A stretch of DNA of 64,000 bases from Phycisphaeraceae bacterium (GTDB lineage Bacteria > Planctomycetota > Phycisphaerae > Phycisphaerales > SM1A02): positions 62,001-126,000 of the forward strand of contig JAHBWY010000004.1 in the NCBI GenBank assembly GCA_019636735.1, read 5' to 3'. Positions 25,224 through 32,903 of this stretch are shown piece by piece. Position 1 is the first letter of the stretch; every line of letters begins with the position of its first letter. The notes under the pieces are model-generated. The model made no database searches. It had not been told where the DNA came from and was given only the letters and a program-made list of their open reading frames with translations. Made by a program: the position numbers and the translations under genes.

Positions 25224-26714
25224 ATGAAGGGCGCCATTCAAGCTGCACGCGGACATCGCCTCTTTGTGGCGGGTGTCGGTGCGCTCGCGCTGCTGGTGGT
25301 CATCACCGCGTGGATCGGACCGGCGGGTTGTCAGTCCGGCAATGACTCTTCGTCGGTGCGACGGCCCGACCGGCCGGCATCGCCGCTTGATGAAGCGGTC
25401 GATCTTCGCAGGCGCCCGGGCGAAGCCGAGGTAATGATGTCGGCGATCCCAGAGCTTCCGGAGGAGCGGCCTCTACCACCATCGAGCGAGCCCATGGTGC
25501 GCATTCGCGTGGCAGCGCTGCGCGGGCAGGCCGCGGAGTTGAGTGTGCCCGGCGGTGACTTCCTGGTCGGAGAGATCGACGCCTCCCCCGCATCGATGGA
25601 GCAGGTCTCGGCGCCCCTCGTTGTTCGCCACGATGGTCGCGGCTGGATTCTGCGCGAGGGCTCGGGGGCGCTCCACCGCGAGCGGCGCATTGATCATCAG
25701 CGGCCGCTCCAGGTGCGCGGCGTGACCACGGCGCGAGGGGGCTCGATCCAGACCACCGTGCCGATCTCGTATGCAGGTCAGCGCTGGCCCGGCGTGATGC
25801 GCCTTCACCCCCGCAGTGATGGCCAGGGCTTGGATCTGGTGGTGCTGGTCGAGATGGAGCGCTATCTGCCCGGCGTCATCGCGAAGGAGCTCTATCGAAA
25901 CTGGGGCCTCGAGACCTATCGCGCTCAGGCCATTGCGGCGCGAAGTTACGCCGTCGTCGAGGCGGCGCATTGGGCGCGGCGCCGCCACTTCGACATGGTC
26001 GCTGGCGAGGCGAGTCAGGCGTGGATTGGTGAAACTGACAATCCGACGGCGACGCGCGCCGTCTCGGACACGCGCGGCATGCTGCTCGTCTATGACGGTC
26101 GAGTCGTTCCTGCCTACTACTCGAGTTGCTGCGGCGGTCACGCGGCCGACGCCTTCGAAACCATCACACGAAATCCGAATCATGACATTCCTCCGCTGGC
26201 CCTGGGGCGGCAGCCGGCGGGTCGACGGCCGAACTGCTGCCGTCAGTCGCCCACTTGGACCTGGACTGAGCGCCTGCCCGCAGCGGAGGTGGCGCGCCGC
26301 CTCTCGGCATGGGGCGCCGAGGCGGGTCGCGCGGATCTCGGCTCGATCCGGGGCCTCTCGCAGATCTTCGTTTCTGGCGTGAATGCTGCGGGGCGAACCC
26401 AGGCGATCACGGTCATCGACAGCCGCGGCACGCGCGTCGAGATTCCAGCCGAGACCTTCAGGTTCGCCATCAACGGCGCGCCAGCCGATCCATCCCGCTC
26501 CACCTCGGGCGATGCCGCGCCGCGGCGAACGCTGAAGTCGAGCAATGTCGAAGTCGCGCTGGAAGGAGAGATGGTGCTCGTCGCAGGTCGCGGTCACGGT
26601 CATGGTGTCGGCATGTGCCAGTTCGGTGCCGAGGCGATGGCACGAGCGGGGCGCTCCTGGCGCGACATCCTGCTTCTCTACTATCCGGAAGCGGTGCCGA
26701 GCCGCTGCTGGTGA
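25224..26714 (+). CDS. SpoIID/LytB-domain protein, membrane anchored
   Basis: A 496-residue protein with an N-terminal hydrophobic segment (LFVAGVGALALLVVITAWIG) followed by GPAGC, either a lipobox or an uncleaved anchor. The SpoIID domain is clear: YLPGVIAKELYRNWGLETYR with the catalytic-region Glu, RAQAIAARSYAV, AYYSSCCGGHAADAF, and a C-terminal GHGHGVGMCQFGAEAMAR. SpoIID enzymes are lytic transglycosylases acting on glycan strands stripped of stem peptides. It lies 21 nt after the alpha-CTD protein gene. A role in cell-wall turnover is likely; sporulation is not implied. Confidence 0.92.
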   Translation: MKGAIQAARGHRLFVAGVGALALLVVITAWIGPAGCQSGNDSSSVRRPDRPASPLDEAVDLRRRPGEAEVMMSAIPELPEERPLPPSSEPMVRIRVAALRGQAAELSVPGGDFLVGEIDASPASMEQVSAPLVVRHDGRGWILREGSGALHRERRIDHQRPLQVRGVTTARGGSIQTTVPISYAGQRWPGVMRLHPRSDGQGLDLVVLVEMERYLPGVIAKELYRNWGLETYRAQAIAARSYAVVEAAHWARRRHFDMVAGEASQAWIGETDNPTATRAVSDTRGMLLVYDGRVVPAYYSSCCGGHAADAFETITRNPNHDIPPLALGRQPAGRRPNCCRQSPTWTWTERLPAAEVARRLSAWGAEAGRADLGSIRGLSQIFVSGVNAAGRTQAITVIDSRGTRVEIPAETFRFAINGAPADPSRSTSGDAAPRRTLKSSNVEVALEGEMVLVAGRGHGHGVGMCQFGAEAMARAGRSWRDILLLYYPEAVPSRCW

Positions 26715-26769
26715 TCGGTCGCGGCCTCACGCGTCACTCATTGAGCCGCACGAAGGAGTCAGGGAGGCC

Positions 26770-27378
26770 ATGTTCACGGGCATCATTGAGCAGATGGGGA
26801 CGGTGACAGCGCTCGTCGATGGTCCAGAGTCACGGCGGCTCTCCATCGAGGGCGGTGCGTGGCCCCCGGATCCGAAGGCAGGCGAGTCGATCGCCGTGAA
26901 CGGCTGCTGTCTCACCCTGGCCTCGTCGGGAGCGGGAACCCTTGAGTTCGATGTCATTCCTCAGACTCTCTCTCGCACCACGCTGGGCGGCTGGCAGGTG
27001 GGGCGTCGCGTGAACCTCGAGCGCTCGGCGACGCCATCGACGCTGCTCGGCGGGCACTTGGTCCACGGGCATGTCGATGCGACGGGGCGCGTGCGCGCGC
27101 TCAGTCGAAGCGGCGAGTGGCGTCTCACCATTGTCGCCCCGGCCGAAGTGGCGCCCTTCCTCATGCCGCGCGGGAGCATCGCCGTCGACGGCGTCTCCCT
27201 GACAATCGCCGCGGTGAATGGAAGCGACTTCGAGGTCTGCCTGATCCCCGAAACCCTCGCACGCACCACGCTCGGCGTGCTGCGCGAAGGCTCCCTCTGC
27301 AATCTCGAAGCGGACTCGATCGCCAAGATGGTCGACGCCGCGGTGCGACACCGCCTCGGTCGCCGAGCGTCAGGCTGA
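26770..27378 (+). CDS. ribE: Riboflavin synthase, alpha chain
   Basis: Dismutates two 6,7-dimethyl-8-ribityllumazine molecules to riboflavin. The 202-residue protein has two lumazine-binding halves. The first runs MFTGIIEQMGTV to IAVNGCCLTLAS with LSRTTLGGW. The second has LVHGHVDATGRV, IAVDGVSLTIAAV and LIPETLARTTLG. The N-terminal MFTGIIE and VNGxCLT motifs are diagnostic. GGAGG lies within 10 nt of the ATG. No other rib gene is adjacent and no FMN riboswitch is visible upstream. Confidence 0.96.
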   Translation: MFTGIIEQMGTVTALVDGPESRRLSIEGGAWPPDPKAGESIAVNGCCLTLASSGAGTLEFDVIPQTLSRTTLGGWQVGRRVNLERSATPSTLLGGHLVHGHVDATGRVRALSRSGEWRLTIVAPAEVAPFLMPRGSIAVDGVSLTIAAVNGSDFEVCLIPETLARTTLGVLREGSLCNLEADSIAKMVDAAVRHRLGRRASG

Positions 27379-27386
27379 CCCCATCG

Positions 27387-28439
27387 TCAGCGTGCCCCTT
27401 CGAGCCAGCGCCGCACGGATGCATCGACTCGCGGGCGGTCGCGGCGCGACCACGCCTTGAGATGCTCGGGGTTCAGGCGCGTTGGCAGCTCCTTCGCGGA
27501 CATTGGCTCGAGTGCATCGATCACGCCGACCCAGAAGGCGATGAGACCGACGATGCGCTCGGGCGGACACCCCAGTTCCCGCAGGGCGGCGAGAGAGAGA
27601 TCGCCGTCGCGCTTGCTCAGGCGCCGGCCCTCGTCATCGAGCACCAGCGGGAGATGCCACCATCTCGGCGGCAAGAATCCAAGCGCTTTGGCGAGCACGC
27701 TCTGAATGGCCGCCGACTGGAGGAGATCTTCACCGCGAACGACATCGGTCACGCCGCCAGCGGCATCGTCAACGACGACGGCGAGTTGATAGGCCGCAAC
27801 GCCCGCCTTGCTCCAGACGATCGGATCGCCCGGGTCATCGGCAAGCGGGAAGGCATGGCGCCCCATGACCTCGTCATGCACCTCGACGAGCGCATCGTCC
27901 ATTCGGAAGCGATGGTTGATGGTCCGCGCCTCGAAGCGCCACTTCGGACCGAGGGCAGGTCGGAGCGCACGGGGGAAGCAGAGTGTGGCACCGTCGCCGT
28001 GCGGGGCGCTCGCGGGGGAGGCAGGTGCCGTTGCCGCGCTCTCGGCGCGGACCTTTGCGCTCACCTCTTCGCGCACCGCTTCGCGAGCCTCTGCGCTGAC
28101 ATGTGCGCGGACCTCGGCACGGGAGTGCGGGCTTTCAAAGACCAAGCCGCGTGCCGAGAGGTTTCGCATCGCGTCTTCGTATCGGGCCCCTCGAGTGGAC
28201 TGCCGTTCGGACTCCGAGTCCCACTCGATCCCGAGCCATCCGAGGGAGCGTCGGATCTCCTCCTCGGCTCCAAGCTTCACGCGGGGGGCGTCGAGGTCCT
28301 CGATGCGAAGCAGCAAACGCCACCCCGAGGCCCGAGCCAAGGCCCAATTGACCATGAAAGTCGAGGCGTTTCCGAGGTGAAGGGCGCCGGTCGGGCTTGG
28401 TGCCAGCCTGGAGCATGGGGGGGTAGCCGAAGTCCTCAC
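27387..28439 (-). CDS. gluQ: Glutamyl-Q tRNA(Asp) synthetase-like protein
   Basis: A class I aminoacyl-tRNA synthetase catalytic domain without an anticodon-binding domain. It has LAPSPTGALHLGNAS (HIGH-type), LRIEDLDAPRVK, and GRRLSKRDGD (KMSKS-type). The length of about 350 residues fits GluQRS, which attaches Glu to queuosine in tRNA-Asp, rather than GltX (about 470). The zinc-binding Cys of the E. coli enzyme are not visible. That region holds a Glu/Ala/Arg-rich insert (residues about 105-145). A GTG at 28439 is preferred because an ATG at 28511 would run into the divergent phhB gene. Confidence 0.85.
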   Translation of the reverse strand: MRTSATPPCSRLAPSPTGALHLGNASTFMVNWALARASGWRLLLRIEDLDAPRVKLGAEEEIRRSLGWLGIEWDSESERQSTRGARYEDAMRNLSARGLVFESPHSRAEVRAHVSAEAREAVREEVSAKVRAESAATAPASPASAPHGDGATLCFPRALRPALGPKWRFEARTINHRFRMDDALVEVHDEVMGRHAFPLADDPGDPIVWSKAGVAAYQLAVVVDDAAGGVTDVVRGEDLLQSAAIQSVLAKALGFLPPRWWHLPLVLDDEGRRLSKRDGDLSLAALRELGCPPERIVGLIAFWVGVIDALEPMSAKELPTRLNPEHLKAWSRRDRPRVDASVRRWLEGAR

Positions 28440-28444
28440 GCGGA

Positions 28445-28450
28445 TATCAT
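28445..28450 (+). promoter_or_regulatory. TATCAT -10-like hexamer before phhB
   Basis: It ends 8 nt before the ATG at 28459 with no Shine-Dalgarno site, consistent with a leaderless transcript. It lies in the 19-nt gap to the divergent gluQ-like gene. Confidence 0.4.
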
Positions 28451-28458
28451 GCCCGCCA

Positions 28459-28755
28459 ATGACACGCCTCAGCCAGGAGCAGGTGGACACCGCCCTCGAC
28501 CAGCTTGCCAAATGGACCCAGTCGGGTGACTCGATCCAGCGGACCTACCTGCTGAAAGACTTCGCGGCGGCCATGCAGTTCGTGAACGCCGTGGCCCAGG
28601 AGGCGGAGCGTCTCCAGCACCACCCGGACATCCTGGTCCGTTGGAACAAGGTCACGCTGACCCTCTCGACCCACGACGCCGGTGGCATCACCGAGAAGGA
28701 CATGGACTTCGCCGGGGTCGCGGACAAGCTCGGCGCGTCTCACAAGTCGAAGTGA
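28459..28755 (+). CDS. phhB: Pterin-4-alpha-carbinolamine dehydratase (PhhB/DCoH family)
   Basis: A 98-residue protein of normal family length. The central motif QHHPDILVRWNKVTLTLSTH carries the catalytic His residues, preceded by FAAAMQFVNAVAQEAERL and followed by GGITEKDMDFA. It dehydrates 4a-hydroxytetrahydrobiopterin in regeneration of the pterin cofactor. No aromatic amino-acid hydroxylase gene is nearby, so its role here may be in another pterin pathway. Confidence 0.93.
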   Translation: MTRLSQEQVDTALDQLAKWTQSGDSIQRTYLLKDFAAAMQFVNAVAQEAERLQHHPDILVRWNKVTLTLSTHDAGGITEKDMDFAGVADKLGASHKSK

Positions 28756-28763
28756 TCAAGTCC

Positions 28764-28788
28764 GACCCGTGCGTCGGGAACACGGGTC
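28764..28788. terminator. Candidate bidirectional hairpin after phhB / mcsB
   Basis: A perfect 8-bp inverted repeat, GACCCGTG with CACGGGTC, and a 9-nt loop. It sits between the convergent phhB and mcsB stops. There is no T-run. Confidence 0.45.
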
Positions 28789-28834
28789 GCGCCCGCGCGA
28801 GGCCGACGCGCGTCGTGCCGCGCTGCACCACGCC

Positions 28835-29893
28835 TCAATGCAGGGTGATGTCCCGCAGGGCCTGTCGAAGGAGCGACGCGCGAATCGCCTTTGCCGCCTG
28901 CTCATCATGAGCCGCGGGCTCCGACGCGACGAGGTGGGCCGGCTGCGTCTGCACGAGCAGCATGCTGAGCCGATCAAGCGGCAGGCCGCCGACCAGCCCC
29001 GCCGCGACACCGAGCCTGAGGCTTGAGAGCAGCTTGAGCGACTCATCCGCCGTAAGCAGGCGGGCCGCCTGAAGCGTCGCCGCTGCACGGTGGACCTTGT
29101 CCTCGGCGACCAGACGCGAACGCTCAAGCAGCATTGCCCTCGCTTCGCGCTCATAGGCAACGATCTGCGGAACGATTCGCTGGGCGAACTCCTCGAGGAG
29201 ATCTTCCTCCCGAACTCCGAGCGTCACCTGGTTGGAAATCTGGAAGAAGCTGCCAATCGCGTCGGTGCCTTCGCCGTAGAAGCCGCGGACGGCGAGGTTC
29301 AGGTCCTTCGCCGCGCGCTTGACCCGCTCCAACTCGCCGGTGAGTTTGAGGGAGGGCAGGTGGACCATCACGGAGACGCGAATGCCGCAACCCACATTGG
29401 TGGGGCACGCCGTCAGGTAGCCCCAACGCGGGCTGAACGCGTAGTCCAGTGTCTGACCGAGCGCTTCGTCGAAGCGATGGGCCTCGGTCATCGCCCGCTC
29501 AAGGTCGAGGCCTGGCCGCAGCGCCTGAATGCGAAGGTGATCTTCCTCGTTGACCATCACCGAGAGTTCGCCCTCGCAACCGAGCGCGACGGCCCGCGGA
29601 AAGTCGACCTCCGCGAAGTTCTTGCTGATGAGGTGCTGCTCCACGAGCAACTGCCGTCGATGGGTGGATGCCTTCTCCATGGGCAGCCACTCCATCGCGC
29701 CATCCGGCAACGCAGACTTGGAGGCGCGGCGCACCGACTCAACGACCTCGCTCCGCTGAGGATCGCTCGCCCGGGTGACGAATGGAACTCCCGCCAAGTT
29801 CCGCGCCAGCCGGATGCGACTTGAGACGACGACATCGGCATCAGGTCCAGCAGCGCCGGGGCTGCCGGAGGGGCCGTCGGCGCGGAGCCTCAT
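28835..29893 (-). CDS. mcsB: Protein arginine kinase McsB
   Basis: ATP:guanido phosphotransferase fold of 352 residues. SSRIRLARNLAGVPF is the N-terminal nucleotide-binding Arg motif, VNEEDHLRIQ carries the substrate-binding Glu, and LTACPTNVGCGIRVSVMVHL carries the catalytic Cys (C163) and Arg. GFYGEGTDAIGSFFQISNQ is also conserved. McsB phosphorylates Arg side chains, marking proteins for ClpCP. I do not find the RDxxRA allosteric pArg motif of Bacillus McsB in the C-terminal region. The start overlaps the mcsA stop by 4 nt. Confidence 0.93.
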   Translation of the reverse strand: MRLRADGPSGSPGAAGPDADVVVSSRIRLARNLAGVPFVTRASDPQRSEVVESVRRASKSALPDGAMEWLPMEKASTHRRQLLVEQHLISKNFAEVDFPRAVALGCEGELSVMVNEEDHLRIQALRPGLDLERAMTEAHRFDEALGQTLDYAFSPRWGYLTACPTNVGCGIRVSVMVHLPSLKLTGELERVKRAAKDLNLAVRGFYGEGTDAIGSFFQISNQVTLGVREEDLLEEFAQRIVPQIVAYEREARAMLLERSRLVAEDKVHRAAATLQAARLLTADESLKLLSSLRLGVAAGLVGGLPLDRLSMLLVQTQPAHLVASEPAAHDEQAAKAIRASLLRQALRDITLH

Positions 29894-30414
29894 GCCTTCG
29901 CCTCCGCGCAGTCATCGCCCTCTTTCGAGCCGCCTTCATCGAGCGCATGCAGGCGATCACGCAGTCGCGCAGCGCGCTCGTACTGCTCGGCGGCAACCGC
30001 TGCCTGCAACTCCTGGAGCAACCGGGCTCGCTGAAGTCCGCGCTCGACCCGACCGGGAGAACCGCTCGGTGCGCGGCCGACATGGTGGGTCGCGCCCGCC
30101 TGCGCGCGGGCGATGAGCGTGCCGAGGTCAGGTTGAAATGCGTCGTAACAGGAGGGGCAGCCGAGGATGCCGCTCTGGCGGAACTCAAGCACGGTCAGCC
30201 CGCACCCCGGGCAGGTTCCCGTTCCCTTGCCGCGCCGAACCTCTCCATGCTGTTCGACGATCTTCGAGAGCAGCGTCGTCACCGGCAGCGGGGGAATCTC
30301 AAAGCCATGGGCCTGCGCATGCTCGGCGCAGAGGTGGACCTCGCTGGTCTTGCCGTTTCTGATGACCACTTCGTGGACGACCGCAGGTTTGTCGCAGTGG
30401 TCACACTTCTTCAT
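29890..30414 (-). CDS. mcsA: McsA-like zinc-finger activator (UvrB/UvrC motif)
   Basis: A 174-residue protein. The N-terminal zinc-binding pairs CDHC and CAEH are followed by a second pair, CPGCG and CPSC, and a C-terminal UVR-like helix (LLQELQAAVAAEQYERAARL). In Bacillus, McsA activates the McsB arginine kinase and assists ClpC. The ATG at 30414 is chosen because it begins right at the first zinc site. The upstream in-frame extension overlaps the intergenic -10 element and kdsA. It is coupled to mcsB. Confidence 0.9.
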   Translation of the reverse strand: MKKCDHCDKPAVVHEVVIRNGKTSEVHLCAEHAQAHGFEIPPLPVTTLLSKIVEQHGEVRRGKGTGTCPGCGLTVLEFRQSGILGCPSCYDAFQPDLGTLIARAQAGATHHVGRAPSGSPGRVERGLQRARLLQELQAAVAAEQYERAARLRDRLHALDEGGSKEGDDCAEAKA

Positions 30415-30424
30415 CGGAGAGCCG

Positions 30425-30430
30425 ATTCTA
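30425..30430 (-). promoter_or_regulatory. TAGAAT -10-like hexamer before mcsA-mcsB
   Basis: On the minus strand it ends 10 nt before the mcsA ATG. I found no CtsR heptad-type operator and no ctsR gene next to it. Confidence 0.45.
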
Positions 30431-30476
30431 TTCGCCTCGCAGCGTGGTGACGCATGGGACCGCGGGAGTGGAGCGG

Positions 30477-31307
30477 TCAGGAGGCGGAGGCCTTGCGGAT
30501 GGCCACGAGCGTCCGAAGCAGGCCGGGAACGGCATCGAGCGGCAGGGCGGTGGGGCCGTCGCTCAAGGCGGTGGATGGGTCCGGATGGCACTCGAGGAAG
30601 ATCGCGTCGACCCCGGCGGCCACCGCGGCGCGGGCCAGCAGTGGCGCCCGATCGGGGCGGCCCCCGGTGACGGCGCCGCTCGCTCCGGGGAGCTGGGTCG
30701 AGTGGGAGACATCGAAACAGACTGGAGCGCCCAGATCGCGCAGATCTCCCAGGCCGATGAAATCGTTCACCAGCCGGTGATAGCCGAAGAAGGTCCCGCG
30801 CTCAGTAAGCATCACATGGCGGCAGCCCCCTTCGCGCAGTTTGCCGAGCACGCCTCGCATCTCGAGGGGTGCCATGAACTGCCCCTTCTTGACATTCACG
30901 GGTTTGCCGGTGTCGGCGGCGGCGAGCAGCAGATCCGTCTGCCGGCAGAGGAACGCGGGAATCTGGAGCATGTCGACGGCCGACGCCGCGGCCGCGGCCT
31001 GTTGCGGTTCGTGGATGTCCGTCGTCACCGGAACGCCGAGTTCGTCGCGCAGTCGGCGCAGACGATCAAGGCCCTTTGAGGCTCCCGGACCTCGTGGGCT
31101 CGAAAGACTGCTCCGGTTGGCCTTGTCGAAGCTCGCCTTGAAGCAATAGGGAAGTCCGAGTTCCCGACAGGTGTCTCGGATCGTGACACCAATCCGGCGG
31201 TTGATGGCGTCATCCTCCAGAGCGCAGGGGCCGGCGATGACAAGCATCGATGAAGCCGGGCGTTCGAAAAACGCGAGCAGTGGAGCTGCGTAGGAGGTTT
31301 CGGACAT
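30477..31307 (-). CDS. kdsA: 3-deoxy-8-phosphooctulonate (KDO-8-P) synthase
   Basis: Condenses PEP and arabinose-5-phosphate to KDO-8-phosphate for lipopolysaccharide. The 276-residue protein carries family motifs: VIAGPCALEDD, FKASFDKANRSS, SPRGPGASKGLD, VTTDIHEPQQAAA, LQIPAFLCRQTDLL, NVKKGQFMAP and a C-terminal FLECHPDPSTALSDGPTALP. The ATG at 31307 is the only good start; a longer in-frame extension is low quality. It supports a KDO-containing outer membrane. No other LPS gene adjoins. Confidence 0.95.
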   Translation of the reverse strand: MSETSYAAPLLAFFERPASSMLVIAGPCALEDDAINRRIGVTIRDTCRELGLPYCFKASFDKANRSSLSSPRGPGASKGLDRLRRLRDELGVPVTTDIHEPQQAAAAASAVDMLQIPAFLCRQTDLLLAAADTGKPVNVKKGQFMAPLEMRGVLGKLREGGCRHVMLTERGTFFGYHRLVNDFIGLGDLRDLGAPVCFDVSHSTQLPGASGAVTGGRPDRAPLLARAAVAAGVDAIFLECHPDPSTALSDGPTALPLDAVPGLLRTLVAIRKASAS

Positions 31308-31421
31308 GGCGTCTGGCGCGATCGTGTCAGGCTGAGATCGGTCGAGAGGACAGGACTTGACCCGTTTTGTATCCGACAATGGAGTCGGGCGGCGCCCTAC
31401 CGGCGCCGGAAGGAGGCGCGC

Positions 31422-32219
31422 ATGAGCGTTCCGTTCATGGGACCGGAAGCGTTCGGAGAGTTCGTCCACAAGCTCTTTCGCCGCAATTGGCCCGACCGCA
31501 AGTCGGAGCTGAGCGGCCCGCTTTCGCTTCATGTCGATGGGCGGAGTCTCGGCCTCGAGAATCTCTTCCGCATGTGCCGACAGGACCCTGATCGAGCGGT
31601 TGACATCGTGGAGCACTACTTCGATCGCCTGCTGGAAGGTGATGCGCTCGGGTCGATTCCGATGCCGTTCGCCGTGGCGAGGCATCGCATCATGCCGCGC
31701 ATTCAGCCGGAGTCGATCTTCTCCCAGATGGACCGCCAGCTCGTCGCCCATGTGCCGTTCGTGAATGGAACGGTGATCGTCTTCGTCATCGACCTGCCTC
31801 ATGTGACCGTGAGCGTCACGACGGAACAGATGATCCGCTGGGGCGTCCAGCCCGAAGAACTTGAGGAAGTGGCGCGGGAGAACCTTGCTCGCTACTCGCC
31901 GGAGCTGCGCGTGCAGATGGTCGATTCGACCGAGGGTGGTCGGGCCGCGCTCGTCTCCATGCAGGATGGGTACGACGCCGCGCGGCTGCTGCTCAGCCGC
32001 CTGCACTCGCGACTGGCACCAGAGCTCAAGGGCGACTTCTATGTCGCCACGCCGGCGCGGGACATGTTCCTTGCGCTCACCTGCGACCCCGCGGAGTTCG
32101 TGAATCGGCTCCAGGAGCGGGTGGAACGGGACTATCGTCGGCTTCCATATCCGATCACGAGCAACCTCTTCCTGGTGACGCGCGACGGCGTGGCGGGGAC
32201 CGCGGCCGAAGCAGCGTAG
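31422..32219 (+). CDS. DUF1444/UPF0354 (YtpQ-like) family protein
   Basis: A 265-residue soluble protein close to the usual family length. AGGAGG lies 6 nt before the ATG. Visible features are PFAVARHRIMPRIQP, LVAHVPFVNGTVIVFVIDLP, ARENLARYSPELRVQM and FYVATPARDMFLALTCD, which match the pattern of this uncharacterised family. The biochemical role is unknown. Its TAG stop falls inside the -10-like element of the downstream pabA-like gene, 10 nt away. Confidence 0.75.
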   Translation: MSVPFMGPEAFGEFVHKLFRRNWPDRKSELSGPLSLHVDGRSLGLENLFRMCRQDPDRAVDIVEHYFDRLLEGDALGSIPMPFAVARHRIMPRIQPESIFSQMDRQLVAHVPFVNGTVIVFVIDLPHVTVSVTTEQMIRWGVQPEELEEVARENLARYSPELRVQMVDSTEGGRAALVSMQDGYDAARLLLSRLHSRLAPELKGDFYVATPARDMFLALTCDPAEFVNRLQERVERDYRRLPYPITSNLFLVTRDGVAGTAAEAA

Positions 32220-32222
32220 GCT
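32217..32222 (+). promoter_or_regulatory. TAGGCT -10-like hexamer overlapping upstream stop codon
   Basis: It ends 7 nt before the GTG start at 32230 and includes the TAG stop of the DUF1444 gene. It would give the amidotransferase gene its own leaderless transcript. Confidence 0.35.
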
Positions 32223-32229
32223 CTCCGCC

Positions 32230-32868
32230 GTGCTGCTCCTGATCGACAACTACGACTCCTTCACCTTCAACCTGGCGCATGCCTTTCTGGTGCTTCGACC
32301 CGAGATTGAGGTGAAGGTCGTTCGCAACGACGCGATCACGCTGGCCGAGGCGAGAGCATTGGCTCCGTCGCACCTCGTGATCTCACCGGGACCGTGCACG
32401 CCGCGCGAGTCGGGCATCTCTCCCGAGTTGATCGAGGCCTTTCGAGGGGTGATTCCGATCCTCGGGGTGTGCCTCGGCCATCAGGCGATCGGCGCATGCC
32501 ACGGCATGACGGTCCGCCGGAACAGCCGCGCGGTGCATGGCAAGACCTCCATGATCCGGCACGACGGGCGCGGGATCTTTGAAGGAGTGCCCAATCCCTT
32601 TCAGGCGACGAGATATCACTCGCTGATCGTCGATCGGGCGACGGTGACACCGGACTTCGAGGTCTCCGCGTGGACGGAGGAGGACGAGGTGATGGGCCTG
32701 CGATGGCGCGGATCGAAGAATCCGAGCGCGCCCCTCGACGGTGTGCAGTTTCACCCTGAGAGCTACCTCACCCACGATGGTCCGAGGCTGCTCGAGAACT
32801 TCCTCAAGTCGGCGGTGCAGCGCGATGAGTCTCACTCGAAGCGGCGCGACGCGAGCTCCGCGGTCTGA
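32230..32868 (+). CDS. pabA: Anthranilate/aminodeoxychorismate synthase glutamine amidotransferase subunit
   Basis: Class I glutamine amidotransferase of 212 residues starting with GTG. It has LLIDNYDSFTFNLAH, the oxyanion segment SPGPCTPRESG, the nucleophile Cys in GVCLGHQAIGAC and the His-Glu pair in VQFHPESYLT. It supplies ammonia to TrpE or PabB. PabA and TrpG cannot be told apart by sequence alone, and one gene often serves both. No trpE or pabB is adjacent. Confidence 0.92.
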   Translation: MLLLIDNYDSFTFNLAHAFLVLRPEIEVKVVRNDAITLAEARALAPSHLVISPGPCTPRESGISPELIEAFRGVIPILGVCLGHQAIGACHGMTVRRNSRAVHGKTSMIRHDGRGIFEGVPNPFQATRYHSLIVDRATVTPDFEVSAWTEEDEVMGLRWRGSKNPSAPLDGVQFHPESYLTHDGPRLLENFLKSAVQRDESHSKRRDASSAV

Positions 32869-32903
32869 CCCCCGGTGCCGCGCCGATCGGCGATGGTGGT
32901 GAG

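Noticed and set aside
25224-26714. Sporulation operon suggested by SpoIID
   Set aside because: SpoIID/LytB domains are widespread in non-sporulating bacteria, and no other sporulation gene is present.
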